The translations under genes and the position numbers were made by a program. From the NCBI RefSeq assembly GCF_001280595.1, contig NZ_LITU01000055.1:5479-47439 (forward strand): a stretch of 41,961 nt of DNA. The letters run 5' to 3'. Under the pieces are notes generated by a model. It searched no databases, had not been told where the DNA came from, and saw nothing but the letters and a program-made list of their open reading frames with translations. This document shows positions 8,792 to 18,345 of the stretch, in pieces; within the stretch, counting starts at the first letter, position 1; the number at the start of each line of letters is the position of its first letter. The stretch is from Paenibacillus xylanivorans. Lineage in GTDB: Bacteria > Bacillota > Bacilli > Paenibacillales > Paenibacillaceae.

Positions 8792-11700
8792 ATGATGCCA
8801 GATAGACAATTAGAACGGATGCTCGGGAAGTTAGTTCGCTTTACCAAGACCATTGAACCTCTTATGTTTACCAAAGTGGATGAAGTGCCAATGAAGAAAT
8901 ACCATACAACAGAATCTCTATATTCGATTCCAGACGAATCGAATTTTAAGGATTGCAAGAAGGGGGATATTTGGGAAGGAGAAAAAACATACTGCTGGTT
9001 TAAAGGAAGCTACAAAGTACTCAGTAATCTCGCCGGACAAAATTTATATTTGTATCCTCACATCGGTGGATATGAAATGATGATGTGGGTCGACGGCGTA
9101 CCGTCTGGCATTTTCTGCTCTAAAATCATTGTGAACAGCCATGGTAACCATTACTGCGACATGTTAAAACAGCAGGTTACAGGTGGCGAGAATATAGAGA
9201 TCGTTTTGGAAGTCTATGCTCATCATGATTTTCCGGGTGTAGCGCCTCTGGAGACAGAGAGTCAAGGAAACTTTACTTATGTGTATGAAAGCGTTGATAT
9301 TTGTACTAAGAACGATGAAATTTGCGAATTCTATTTTGATTTAAAAACGCTTAATCAAGTTGTTTCTAAATTGGACTCTAACAACTTCGTGAGAAGCAAT
9401 ATCGTCGCCCAACTAGTCGAAGTGCATAAAGTATTGTACTACGATTACGACAATGTAGATTACGATACTTTTATGGGTGCTATACGACAAGCACAACCGA
9501 TTCTGCAAAACCTACTAAAGAATCGAAATTCTGTATCCGCACCAAGTGCCGGAATTATTGGACACTCCCACATGGATACAGCGTGGTTGTGGCATAAAGA
9601 CGAGACATTGAAGAAATGTACTCGCACCTATGCCAATCAATTAAACCTTATGAAACAGTACGATGAATATAAATTTGTACAAAGTTCCGCATATCATACG
9701 GCAATGGTTCAGCGGCATTACCCTGAAGTATTTGAAGGTATCAAAGAACAGGTTATAAACGGCAGGTATGAACCCAATGGAGGGGTATGGATCGAAAGTG
9801 ACTGTAATTTGCCTAATGGTGAATATTTAATCCGCCAATTTATTTGGGGACAACGATACACGCAGGAGAATTTTAATTACCGTTCGGATTGTTTCTGGTT
9901 ACCGGATACGTTTGGCTATAGCGCTTCTTTGCCTCAAATTATGAAGGGCTGCGGAATAAAATACTTTTTGACAACGAAAATGGACTGGAATGATACGAAT
10001 GTATTCCCGTATGACACATTTATTTGGAAAGGACTAGACGGATCGAGAGTTTTCGTTCATTTTAATCGAACTCATATATGGCCTGATGCTGCAAGCTTGG
10101 TAGATTATGTTGCCGGGGGAGATATGAGGGGAATTAAGGAAAAATCCGTTACAAACAAAAGGTTATTAGCCTATGGTTTTGGTGACGGCGGTGGAGGTCC
10201 ACAATTTGAAATGATTGAAATGGCACGTCGTGTTAGGGATTTGGAAGGGATTCCTAAAGCAAAGCACACTACAGTAAGTGAGTTCATGAGAGAACTCAAA
10301 GAAACTGCAATAGATCCGTCCATTTTCAGCGGAGAACTATATTTGGAACTACACCGCGGAACATTAACCAATCAACATAATATCAAAAGGAATAACAGAT
10401 TGGCCGAAGTTTCTTTAAGAAACCTAGAATATGTAACGGTACGTGAAGCCATTAGGAAAAATACTATAGCCAGTGATGAGAAAATTCGTCCGCTAATGGA
10501 AGATATGCTGGTTAATCAATTCCATGATATTTTGCCAGGTACAAGTATCGCTCGAGTACATGATGAATCCTTAGCTGAAACATCTGCAATCATTGATAAA
10601 TCAGCTCAATACATTCATGAATTGATTAAACCTCAGAACAGACCGCTATCCAGAACGGTTATAAACACCTTGTCTTTTGACCGGAGTGAAGTCGTTTATC
10701 TTGATTATACTGATGGTTTAAAGGTCCAAGGAGATTATCGTCAACAAGTGACTACCGACATTCACGGCAACAAGAAACTAGCAGTAAAAGTCATGATTCC
10801 AGCTTTCTCTGGCATCGTGCTAAAACTGGAGGAAGGTGTGCCTGAAGGTGAATCAGAGTTTAGTTTGGAGGGAAATCAATTAGAAACGCCTTTAATCAAA
10901 GTAAGTTTTAATGAAAAGGGTTATATTGAATCATTCTTTGACAAAAAAGCCAAGAGGGAACTTCGTGGTGAAGGCTATGCATTCAACACCTTCCTTATAG
11001 CAGAAGATGTTCCGACTGCATGGGATAATTGGGATCTGGATGTTGATAGCCAGTATAAATTCGCGGATACTGCTGCAATGATTTCAAGAGAATTGATTTC
11101 TAATGGCCCTATTGAAATACGTATTCGAAGCAAGTATCAAATTACAGCGAAAACAACCATCATTCAGGATATGGTGTTCTATAGTGATGGTCTGCAAGTG
11201 AGGTTTGATACTCTGATTGATTGGCAAGACGAACATCGTTTCTTGAAAACAGCCTTCGATACATCTATTTTTACGAATACAGCAAAACAGGAAATACAGT
11301 TTGGATATATTGAACGGCCAACAACAAGAAATAATTCTATAGAAAAAGCCAAGTTTGAAGTGGTTAATCACAAATATACCGATTTGTCCGAAGCAAGGTA
11401 TGGAGCCGCATTATTGAATGATTGTAAGTATGGAATCAGTGTGGAAAATTCAAGCATGCAACTTTCGCTACATAAGGGAGGTAATCGTCCAGATCCTCGA
11501 GGGGATAAAGGCTTACATGAATGCAGTTATTCTTTCTTACCTCATGATGGCTGCTATTGTGCGAAAAATGTTGTGCATCCTGCATATCAATTCAATATGA
11601 AGCCGCTTATTTTTGAAGGGGAATTTAAGGAAAATAGTTTATTATCGATAGATGCTGATAATATTCTCGTTGAAGCTATCAAACCGTTAGAAAATAATGA

Positions 11701-11887
11701 AAGAGGATTTGTCATTCGAATGTATGAGGCAGAAGGAGCATATACAATCACCTCTTGGAATTTAAATATCTCTGTTGACAAAATGGAAATAACTAATATG
11801 TTGGAAGAAACACTTGAAAACTTAGATTCTAATATGGACCTTGTTTTCAAACCATTTGAAATCAAGACCATTAAGGTGATTTATTAA
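8792..11887 (+). CDS. Alpha-mannosidase, glycoside hydrolase family 38
   Basis: This 1031-residue enzyme should remove alpha-linked mannose from oligosaccharides in the cytoplasm, since it has no signal peptide. The GH38 signature 'GHSHMDTAWLW' gives two zinc ligands, His260 and Asp262. 'FWLPDTFGYS' gives the catalytic nucleophile and third ligand Asp372, and 'NQFHDILPGTS' gives the fourth ligand His578. A middle helical domain and a C-terminal beta-rich domain complete the usual architecture, and the length is normal for bacterial GH38. The frame extends upstream to TTG at 8714, but ATG 8792 has a perfect GGAGGG site (8779-8784) seven bases ahead. The gene is visibly more AT-rich than the uptake genes before it, which may mean a separate origin. 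It probably digests the oligosaccharides brought in by the upstream transporter. Confidence 0.93.
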   Translation: MMPDRQLERMLGKLVRFTKTIEPLMFTKVDEVPMKKYHTTESLYSIPDESNFKDCKKGDIWEGEKTYCWFKGSYKVLSNLAGQNLYLYPHIGGYEMMMWVDGVPSGIFCSKIIVNSHGNHYCDMLKQQVTGGENIEIVLEVYAHHDFPGVAPLETESQGNFTYVYESVDICTKNDEICEFYFDLKTLNQVVSKLDSNNFVRSNIVAQLVEVHKVLYYDYDNVDYDTFMGAIRQAQPILQNLLKNRNSVSAPSAGIIGHSHMDTAWLWHKDETLKKCTRTYANQLNLMKQYDEYKFVQSSAYHTAMVQRHYPEVFEGIKEQVINGRYEPNGGVWIESDCNLPNGEYLIRQFIWGQRYTQENFNYRSDCFWLPDTFGYSASLPQIMKGCGIKYFLTTKMDWNDTNVFPYDTFIWKGLDGSRVFVHFNRTHIWPDAASLVDYVAGGDMRGIKEKSVTNKRLLAYGFGDGGGGPQFEMIEMARRVRDLEGIPKAKHTTVSEFMRELKETAIDPSIFSGELYLELHRGTLTNQHNIKRNNRLAEVSLRNLEYVTVREAIRKNTIASDEKIRPLMEDMLVNQFHDILPGTSIARVHDESLAETSAIIDKSAQYIHELIKPQNRPLSRTVINTLSFDRSEVVYLDYTDGLKVQGDYRQQVTTDIHGNKKLAVKVMIPAFSGIVLKLEEGVPEGESEFSLEGNQLETPLIKVSFNEKGYIESFFDKKAKRELRGEGYAFNTFLIAEDVPTAWDNWDLDVDSQYKFADTAAMISRELISNGPIEIRIRSKYQITAKTTIIQDMVFYSDGLQVRFDTLIDWQDEHRFLKTAFDTSIFTNTAKQEIQFGYIERPTTRNNSIEKAKFEVVNHKYTDLSEARYGAALLNDCKYGISVENSSMQLSLHKGGNRPDPRGDKGLHECSYSFLPHDGCYCAKNVVHPAYQFNMKPLIFEGEFKENSLLSIDADNILVEAIKPLENNERGFVIRMYEAEGAYTITSWNLNISVDKMEITNMLEETLENLDSNMDLVFKPFEIKTIKVIY

Positions 11888-11917
11888 AATAGCTAGTGAA
11901 TAAGAACTAAAAATATG

Positions 11918-11963
11918 AAAAGAGCGCAGAAACAAGGAATCCTTGTTTCTGCGCTCTTTTTTT
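11918..11963 (+). terminator. Strong rho-independent terminator between convergent genes
   Basis: A 20-bp perfect stem (11918-11937 with 11941-11960, core GAGCGCAGAAACAAGG) has a three-base loop and is followed by a T run. The A-rich 5' flank lets it work for the minus-strand regulator as well. Confidence 0.92.
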
Positions 11964-12005
11964 GATGATTGAATGTTAAATATAATTACAGAACGAATAA
12001 ATACA

Positions 12006-12836
12006 TCACTTGAGAAGCATTGTATTTTGTTTGACGGAAGGTGCATAGCCGAGAACCTTTTTATAAGCCCGGAAGAAAGATGAATAATCGTGAAAGCCTA
12101 CGGCTGATGCTGCGGAATTGGCTGTTTGGCCCTGCGACATCAAATTTTGCGCCATAACGACCCGTTTATGAATGACATAATTGCCAACCGTTGTGCCTGT
12201 TGCTCTCCGGAACATTTTGTTCAGATGGTGTTTGCTGATGTAGAAGACAGCAGACAAATCGTCCAGCCTAATTGATTCGGTAATATGATCGTTTAGATAA
12301 GCAATGATTTTTGATACAGATTTAATGGATGATGAAGATTCAGATGCCCCTTTGAGCGAATAGCTGCTTATCAATATTTGTGATAAAAGAGCTTCGAGAC
12401 GCACACGAAGCGACAGTTCACGAATGGCCTCGTCGGCGAATCGGGCGTCGATCAATTGTTTAAAAAAAGGGAACATAACATGATCCCCGTTATCCGTGTA
12501 ATAGATGTCAGCCGAACCGTAATCAGCATGGAACGGAGACAGTAAGACCGACTGGTTTTCAAGAGGCAGAAAGCCAGGTACAAAATGTAGCGATATTCTC
12601 TCATAGGGAATGTCGCTTTCGATTTTGACCCCATGAAAAACGTGGGGAGCAATGAGCAGGAGGCTGTGGGGCTTGGGAACATAATGTTTGCCCTCTACAA
12701 GATAGCTCACATCACCGGCAACGAAATAGAACACCTCGTAGAAATTGTGGCAGTGCAGCGCATATTGTTCAGTCTTCTTACGGTCTATAGCATGATGAAG
12801 AATTAACGAGTCGGTATGGATATTGACAGTTTTCAT
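12006..12836 (-). CDS. AraC-family regulator with N-terminal cupin sensor
   Basis: This 276-residue regulator has a sugar-sensing cupin-like domain at about residues 15-140 ('HCHNFYEVFYFVAGDVSYLVEGKHY'). The C-terminal double helix-turn-helix is at about 175-272 ('IRLDDLSAVFYISKHHLNKMFRRATGTTVGNYV' and 'ANSAASAVGFHDYSSFFRAYKKVLGYAPS'). An excellent GGAGGAGGTG site precedes the ATG. It is divergent from the isomerase/dehydrogenase pair at 12991-14871 with a 154-base shared upstream region, so it most likely controls that pair, probably as a sugar-dependent activator. The inducer is unknown. Confidence 0.9.
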   Translation of the reverse strand: MKTVNIHTDSLILHHAIDRKKTEQYALHCHNFYEVFYFVAGDVSYLVEGKHYVPKPHSLLLIAPHVFHGVKIESDIPYERISLHFVPGFLPLENQSVLLSPFHADYGSADIYYTDNGDHVMFPFFKQLIDARFADEAIRELSLRVRLEALLSQILISSYSLKGASESSSSIKSVSKIIAYLNDHITESIRLDDLSAVFYISKHHLNKMFRRATGTTVGNYVIHKRVVMAQNLMSQGQTANSAASAVGFHDYSSFFRAYKKVLGYAPSVKQNTMLLK

Positions 12837-12938
12837 CCAGTCACCTCCTCCAATCGGTGTAATGTCAGTCTAGTAGATCGACGCTATATTTGCAATGTAA
12901 TTGCTCCGATTTACAATGGAAAATCTGCACGTCAGAAC

Positions 12939-12944
12939 TATAAT
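12939..12944 (+). promoter_or_regulatory. Candidate -10 element for the isomerase/dehydrogenase operon
   Basis: A consensus TATAAT lies 46 bases before the GTG start, but no -35 element sits 17 bases upstream (ATGGAA there). That pattern is common at promoters that need an AraC-type activator. Just downstream, 12951-12965 (ATGTAAACACATTCC) weakly resembles a CcpA site with two mismatches; I do not rely on it. Confidence 0.35.
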
Positions 12945-12990
12945 TAATTAATGTAAACACATTCCAAACGTAGAGAGGGAGCTGTTTCCC

Positions 12991-13737
12991 GTGATTTCAG
13001 GTGCACAGTTGTACACAGTACGTTCTTTTCTCCAAACTGAGAAAGATATTAGACGTACATTGCAAAAAATTGCAGAGATGGGCTATACATCGATTCAAGT
13101 TTCTGCAATCGGTAAAATCAAGCCGGAAACACTTAGATCCATGTGCGACGAGTTATCGCTCCAAATTGCTCTGACGCATACGAGCCCTGACCGGATATTG
13201 AACGAAACCGATCAAGTGATTGAGGAGCATAACATTCTTGGCTGCGATTACATCGGTATCGGAGCTATGCCGGATAAATATCGGGCACTGGATTGGTACG
13301 GATATTTCGCGAGTGACTTCCGGGAGGCGGTTGAGCGGATCGCCAGGTCCGGAAAGCTATTCATGTATCACAACCATCATTTCGAGTTCGAGAAAACGAA
13401 TGGCAAGCGTATGATCGAACGCCTTATCGAAGATTTCTCACCCGAGGAACTGGGGATTACTTTGGACACGTATTGGGTGCATGCGGCCGGGGCTGACGTA
13501 TGCGAATGGATCGACAAATTAAAGGACCGCCTCCATTGCGTGCATTTGAAGGATATGGGTTGGGATAAGCAAATGGAGCCGGTGATGGAAGGAAACATGA
13601 ATTTCACAGCAATTTTGAAAGCGCTTGAAAAAGCGAACACGAAATATTTGCTCGTAGAGCAGGACGTATGTCAAACGAGTCCGTTCGATTGTTTGCAGAC
13701 GAGCTACAACAATTTGGCTTCTCTTGGCTATCGCTAG
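12991..13737 (+). CDS. Sugar phosphate isomerase/epimerase (xylose isomerase-like TIM barrel)
   Basis: This 248-residue TIM-barrel protein belongs to the AP-endonuclease-2/xylose-isomerase-like superfamily. It begins 'SGAQLYTVRSFLQTEKDIRRTLQKIAEMGYTSIQVSAIG'. Metal-site motifs are visible: 'MYHNHHFEF' (His pair, Glu), 'LGITLDTYWVHAAG' (Asp, His) and 'LHCVHLKDMG' (His, Asp), followed by 'YLLVEQD' (Glu). These residues normally bind Mn2+ or a similar metal for sugar isomerisation, epimerisation or inosose dehydration. Translation starts at GTG behind a GAGAGGGAG site. The stop is 18 bases before a Gfo/Idh/MocA dehydrogenase gene, and such pairs commonly oxidise and isomerise sugars or inositols. 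The exact substrate is not readable. Confidence 0.88.
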   Translation: MISGAQLYTVRSFLQTEKDIRRTLQKIAEMGYTSIQVSAIGKIKPETLRSMCDELSLQIALTHTSPDRILNETDQVIEEHNILGCDYIGIGAMPDKYRALDWYGYFASDFREAVERIARSGKLFMYHNHHFEFEKTNGKRMIERLIEDFSPEELGITLDTYWVHAAGADVCEWIDKLKDRLHCVHLKDMGWDKQMEPVMEGNMNFTAILKALEKANTKYLLVEQDVCQTSPFDCLQTSYNNLASLGYR

Positions 13738-13755
13738 GGGGAAAGGAGATCGATC

Positions 13756-14871
13756 ATGAAAAAATTACGTATCGGTATTATCGGAATGGGAAATATGGGA
13801 TCGGACCATGCGAAAAAATTGATCAATGGCACCATAACGGAGGTGGAGCTTACCGCCGTTTCAGACATGGATGAAATGCGGCTTACGGCTTCCAAGACGT
13901 ATTTGCCGGAGACATTCGGTTATTTTACTAGCGCGGAAGAATTGATAGACAGCGGTCTTTGCGACGCTGTTATTATCGCTACGCCGCACTACGATCATCC
14001 AAGACTTGCAATACAAGCTTTCAGTAGAGGATTGCATGTATTATGCGAGAAGCCGGCCGGAGTGTATACGAAGCAGGTAAGAGAGATGAACGAGAAGGCG
14101 CAGGAAAGTGGCGTCGTATTCTGTATGATGTTCAATCAGCGAACAAATCCAATGTACCGGAAAATGCGCGAGTTGGTGCAAGGCGGCGAGCTTGGGGCCA
14201 TCAAGCGAGTGAACTGGATCATTACTGACTGGTACAGAACTCAGGCTTATTATGATTCCGGGAGCTGGCGCGCAACTTGGGCCGGCGAAGGCGGTGGTGT
14301 GCTCATCAACCAATGCCCTCATAACATCGACCTGCTCCAATGGATCTGCGGCATGCCTTCGAAAGTCCGCGCTTTTTGCCATGAAGGTAAGTGGCACGAT
14401 ATTGAGGTTGAAGACGACGTGACGGCGTATTTGGAATTTCCGAACGGTTCCACAGGCGTATTTGTAACAACAACCGCAGATCTGCCAGGAACGAACCGTC
14501 TTGAGATTACGTTGGAGATGGGAAAGCTCGTCTGTGAACACGGTAAACTGACGCTGCATAAGCTCAGCCAAAACGAACGCGATTATTGTTTCAAATCGAA
14601 GGAAGGCTTCACAAATCCGTCTGTTGAAGTATCCGTCGTTCCGGCGGAAGGGGATAACAGCCAGCATATGGGCATCATCGCTTCTTTTGCCAAGGCGATC
14701 CTGCACGGCACTCCGCTTATTGCGGACGGCGAGGAAGGCATCCATAGCTTAATGTTGTCGAACGCGATGCATTTGTCCAGCTGGATCGGTGAAACCGTCG
14801 AGTTCCCGATCGATGAGGATTTGTATTTGTACGAGCTGAAAAAGCGAATCTCGTCATCCAAACGAAAGTAG
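13756..14871 (+). CDS. Gfo/Idh/MocA family NAD(P)-dependent sugar dehydrogenase
   Basis: This 371-residue oxidoreductase has an N-terminal Rossmann fold ('LRIGIIGMGNMGSDHAKKL', residues 3-21, GxGxxG-type). The 'HVLCEKPAG' motif near residue 100 carries the family's EKP lysine. The C-terminal alpha/beta substrate domain has 'GGGVLINQCPHNIDLLQWICG', where the conserved His-Asp sits in the active site. It should oxidise a sugar, sugar acid or cyclitol with NAD(P)+. The AAGGAG site ahead of the ATG is good, and the gene is 18 bases after the isomerase/epimerase. A terminator follows. Base composition of this gene is more GC-rich than that of the mannosidase upstream. Confidence 0.92.
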   Translation: MKKLRIGIIGMGNMGSDHAKKLINGTITEVELTAVSDMDEMRLTASKTYLPETFGYFTSAEELIDSGLCDAVIIATPHYDHPRLAIQAFSRGLHVLCEKPAGVYTKQVREMNEKAQESGVVFCMMFNQRTNPMYRKMRELVQGGELGAIKRVNWIITDWYRTQAYYDSGSWRATWAGEGGGVLINQCPHNIDLLQWICGMPSKVRAFCHEGKWHDIEVEDDVTAYLEFPNGSTGVFVTTTADLPGTNRLEITLEMGKLVCEHGKLTLHKLSQNERDYCFKSKEGFTNPSVEVSVVPAEGDNSQHMGIIASFAKAILHGTPLIADGEEGIHSLMLSNAMHLSSWIGETVEFPIDEDLYLYELKKRISSSKRK

Positions 14872-14956
14872 CCGAATCGGTACTGTTTGATACGACAGGA
14901 AGTTTTGGCTCATAAAAAGGATGGAGAAAGAAACCTGATGATTAACAAATGAAGTT

Positions 14957-14983
14957 GGAGGGGCGGCTAACCCCTCCTTTTAT
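14957..14983 (+). terminator. Rho-independent terminator of the dehydrogenase operon
   Basis: GGAGGGG (14957-14963) pairs perfectly with CCCCTCC (14971-14977) around a seven-base loop, followed by TTTTAT. Confidence 0.78.
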
Positions 14984-15146
14984 ACCACTGAGAAGAACAT
15001 CGTTTAAACAGGATGAGGCATATAATTTCCATTGTTTTACTAAAAAGAAGTGGGTATATTTAAATAATGAACTCGGGCGGTTGTTTTTTGTATAGAAGCC
15101 CTGAATGGATGACGATATCCGTATTTCAGAAATGGAAGGGGATTAA

Positions 15147-16688
15147 ATGAAGATTTCCATTTTCAGATTTAAGAGGCGGGTGGCACCGTATCTTATATGT
15201 CTGGCTTTGGCATTATCCGGATGCATGGGCAACCCAGGTACAGATATCAATGATTTCTTTCCATCGTCTAATCATCCGAGTGAGCCGGTGGTGACACTCA
15301 AGTTTTATTTTGGGGGAGAGAAAAAAGCAGCGACCGATGAAGTTTGGTCGGCAGTCAGCGAATACGTAAAAGACAAAGGACTGAATGTAAAGTTCTCCAT
15401 TCATTTCATTTCATGGCCCGAATATTCGGAGAAACTACTGGTTATGGCTGCGGCCGGTGATCGGTGGGACCTTAACTTTGATTCGGATTCTTCCTTCAGA
15501 GTGATGGCCTCGCGTGGTTCTTATATGGCCTTGGATAAACTTTTACCCGAATATGCGCCAAACCTCTATAAAAAATATCAGATGGATGGTAACTTGCGTT
15601 CTACTACGATGAATGGAGATATCGTCGGGCTACCATGGTCCATCAAAATGAATCAGCGTCCGTATGCCGGATGGCGGGTAGATCTCGCAGAGAAAGCGGG
15701 GATTTACCGGGAACCGGATTCGGTTCAGACAGTTGAAGATGTGGATGTACTCTTACATGAGCTGAAGCACGCTTATCCGAACAGTAAAGTGACTCGGTTA
15801 ACAGCACTTCCATTCTATCTCGTGCGGGAGGAATGGCTAGATTTGGGGTTTCATGGGCTAGGTATTAATCTGAATGACCCTGATCTTAAAGTGCAGGCCA
15901 TTGAACAGCAACCCTTCTATGTGGAAGCCGCGACCATGAGCAAAAAATGGTATGAAGACAAGATTTTGAGTCCAGAATCACTGATTGACCGCGCGGATAG
16001 CTCCGATCAATGGCGCAATGGTAAAGTGTTATTTACTCTTACTTCACATGAATGGGCACACGCTGCTGATCAGGGTTTTGTTAATCCTAACTATCGTCAG
16101 CAAATGTCTCTTCTTTACCCGGATAAGAAGCAGATCAACCGCAGTCTGATTTCGAACGTTGTTGCCATTAACCGTAACTCGGAGCACGCCGAATTGGTGC
16201 TGCAATTTCTCGATATGATGGAGACTGATCGAAAGCTGTATGACTTAGTTATCTACGGCATTGGAGGCAAGACCTATGAGATGGACGGGGAACAGGTGGT
16301 ATATCCGCACAACTTAAATGATTCGACAAGCAATTATATGGGCTGGGGCGGACAATGGGCGCTTTGGAATTCGCGATTCATCAGGTCCACGGAGACATAC
16401 CCTGGTGATTTCTGGGAAGAAGAGACCCGGTTTGCCAATATACCGGTCAATTTGGATTCCCCGTTAGAAGGCTTGCTGCTTAGTGATTATGCGATCAGCA
16501 AGGAAATCGAAAAACGGGTTCAGTTATATGAAGATATGGGTCGGTCCATTGAATTCGGACTGGTCTCTGCTGTCGAGGAGGCAGTATTGGATTACCGCAT
16601 ACGACAACAGAACAGCGGGCTTGATAAAATCATTGTCGAGGTGCAGCGGCAGGTCGATCTGAATCTGGCGTCGAATCACCCTGACTAA
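15147..16688 (+). CDS. Solute-binding lipoprotein of the LplA type with DUF3502-like C terminus
   Basis: This 513-residue extracellular binding protein has a basic N region (KISIFRFKRRVAP), a hydrophobic core and lipobox LSGC with Cys26 as the lipid anchor. The mature part begins 'VVTLKFYFGGEKKAATDEVWSAVSEYVKDKGLNVKFSIHFISW'. It ends with a helical segment ('FANIPVNLDSPLEGLLLSDYAISKEIEKRVQLYEDMGRSIEFGLVSAVEEAVLDYR'), as in DUF3502-tailed LplA proteins that serve LplB/YtcP-type permeases. No permease follows. Instead the YesN/YesM genes start 20 bases later, so this protein may deliver ligand to permeases encoded elsewhere or take part in sensing. The ligand is unknown. Confidence 0.88.
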   Translation: MKISIFRFKRRVAPYLICLALALSGCMGNPGTDINDFFPSSNHPSEPVVTLKFYFGGEKKAATDEVWSAVSEYVKDKGLNVKFSIHFISWPEYSEKLLVMAAAGDRWDLNFDSDSSFRVMASRGSYMALDKLLPEYAPNLYKKYQMDGNLRSTTMNGDIVGLPWSIKMNQRPYAGWRVDLAEKAGIYREPDSVQTVEDVDVLLHELKHAYPNSKVTRLTALPFYLVREEWLDLGFHGLGINLNDPDLKVQAIEQQPFYVEAATMSKKWYEDKILSPESLIDRADSSDQWRNGKVLFTLTSHEWAHAADQGFVNPNYRQQMSLLYPDKKQINRSLISNVVAINRNSEHAELVLQFLDMMETDRKLYDLVIYGIGGKTYEMDGEQVVYPHNLNDSTSNYMGWGGQWALWNSRFIRSTETYPGDFWEEETRFANIPVNLDSPLEGLLLSDYAISKEIEKRVQLYEDMGRSIEFGLVSAVEEAVLDYRIRQQNSGLDKIIVEVQRQVDLNLASNHPD

Positions 16689-16707
16689 CTCCTGGGAGGC
16701 TTACTTC

Positions 16708-18345
16708 ATGATTAGTGTGTTAATTGTCGATGACGAGTATGAAATTCGTGAAGGTCTTCGTAAGCGCTTTCCATGGCATGAATATGGGATTGGAACAGTC
16801 CGTTCTGCCTCTGACGGCGACGAAGCACTACAGATTGCACAGGAGTATAAACCTGATTTGATCATTACGGATATCAAGATGAACCGGATGTCGGGACTTG
16901 AACTGCTCAGTGAATTGCAGATGACGGAACCTAAGGATTGGAAAGCGATTTTGATTAGCGGTTATGATGATTTTTCCCTGGTGAAGCAGGCGATTCATCT
17001 GGGTGCTATAGACTACATATTGAAACCCATCAACATGGATGAGATGGAACGGATTGTGCGCAAGGCCACGGATTACATCAAGCAGGAGAGACTAGAGCAG
17101 CAAAACAAAACCAATATCGCGTACCAGGTTCAATTCGCTGTTCCCATACTGCAAGAAGAGCTTCTGCGCGAGGTGGTAGAAAACGAATTTAATCCGTATC
17201 GCGAAACCCGTATTATCCATCGACTAAATTCTTTGCATTTGGATTGGATGAAAGAATCTCCCTTGCTCCTGATGGTCGTTGAAGGAGATGATTTGAAGGC
17301 GCTGGTCAACATGCAAGTGCTGACGGATGAGAAGGAACTCGTCCTATTCGGCATTGGCAACGTGATCAGCCAGACACTGGCTGAAGAATTATGTGTACCC
17401 GCCGCATTATTCAGGGATTCCATGGAGCGTTGGGTGGCTGTGATCAGTTGTCTTGATCAAGAAATACTGGAGTTATGCAAATCAGTGGCTGAGATTTGCT
17501 TACAACGGATCAATCAATTCGTAAAGGTGAAGGCCAGTATTGCAGTGAGTCCTGTACCGAAGGAGCTTAAGCATCTTAATGCCTTATACGTTGAATGCGG
17601 TGAATCGTTAGAGCAGAAAGTGATTTATGGGGGCAATCGGTTATTCACGGAATCCGTTGATGGGATGGATACCGAGAATGAGAAGATGTCCATTCGCGAA
17701 CCGGCGGCAGTGCTGGATCTGGTCAGGTACGGTACGGAAACGGATATTACTGAATCCATGAAAGGTTTCGAAGACATGGTGAAATCATGGGAGCTCTTAA
17801 GTCTTAAGGACATTCAGCAGCAAATATTCCAGTGGTTGATGGGCATCTATCGAACCGCTGCAGCCGCCGGTTGGCCGGACCGTTCATGGGAACGCGATCC
17901 CATTGGGCTGTGGGAACGCTTGGAACAATATGATACGTTGGAATCCCTAAAGAAGCATGTAGAAAAAAGCCTACAATTTTTAGCAAGTGATTTCCATAAA
18001 ATGGACACTTCTTCTAGCAGGATTGTGCAGGAAGCTGCAAAATTGATCCGAACCCGTTACAGCGAGAATCTCTCACTGCAATACGTCGCATCGATGGTTC
18101 ATGTTACTCCGATTTGGCTCAGCAAGCTGTACAAAAAAGAAACGGGCCATACCTTTCTGGAGGATTTAACAAGTATCCGGATGATACGAGCCAAAGAATT
18201 GCTGGGGGATATAAAATATAAGATTTATCATGTTTCATATGAAGTTGGCTATAAGGATCCGGTACACTTTTCAAAACTGTTCAAAAAGCATGTCGGGGTG
18301 ACACCGAAAGAATTCCGTAGACTACGGGGGATTTTGGATGATTAA
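16708..18345 (+). CDS. YesN-type response regulator (REC domain plus AraC helix-turn-helix)
   Basis: This 545-residue regulator has an N-terminal receiver domain (residues 1-125). The acidic pocket is Asp8-Asp9, the predicted phosphorylated residue is Asp55 ('LIITDIK') and the conserved Lys is in 'YILKPI'. A long middle region of unknown fold follows. A C-terminal AraC DNA-binding domain (about 435-540) includes 'LSLQYVASMVHVTPIWLSKLYKKETGHTFLEDL' and 'IYHVSYEVGYKDPVHFSKLFKKHVGVTPKEFRR'. The size and order are typical of YesN in Paenibacillus. It overlaps the kinase gene by eight bases. It probably activates one of the carbohydrate loci in this window when the cognate kinase senses extracellular sugar. 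Confidence 0.93.
   Translation: MISVLIVDDEYEIREGLRKRFPWHEYGIGTVRSASDGDEALQIAQEYKPDLIITDIKMNRMSGLELLSELQMTEPKDWKAILISGYDDFSLVKQAIHLGAIDYILKPINMDEMERIVRKATDYIKQERLEQQNKTNIAYQVQFAVPILQEELLREVVENEFNPYRETRIIHRLNSLHLDWMKESPLLLMVVEGDDLKALVNMQVLTDEKELVLFGIGNVISQTLAEELCVPAALFRDSMERWVAVISCLDQEILELCKSVAEICLQRINQFVKVKASIAVSPVPKELKHLNALYVECGESLEQKVIYGGNRLFTESVDGMDTENEKMSIREPAAVLDLVRYGTETDITESMKGFEDMVKSWELLSLKDIQQQIFQWLMGIYRTAAAAGWPDRSWERDPIGLWERLEQYDTLESLKKHVEKSLQFLASDFHKMDTSSSRIVQEAAKLIRTRYSENLSLQYVASMVHVTPIWLSKLYKKETGHTFLEDLTSIRMIRAKELLGDIKYKIYHVSYEVGYKDPVHFSKLFKKHVGVTPKEFRRLRGILDD

Noticed and set aside
14041..14745. A 234-codon open frame on the minus strand
   Set aside because: It is antisense to the Gfo/Idh/MocA gene, whose family motifs are clear; no start signal or domain supports the opposite frame.
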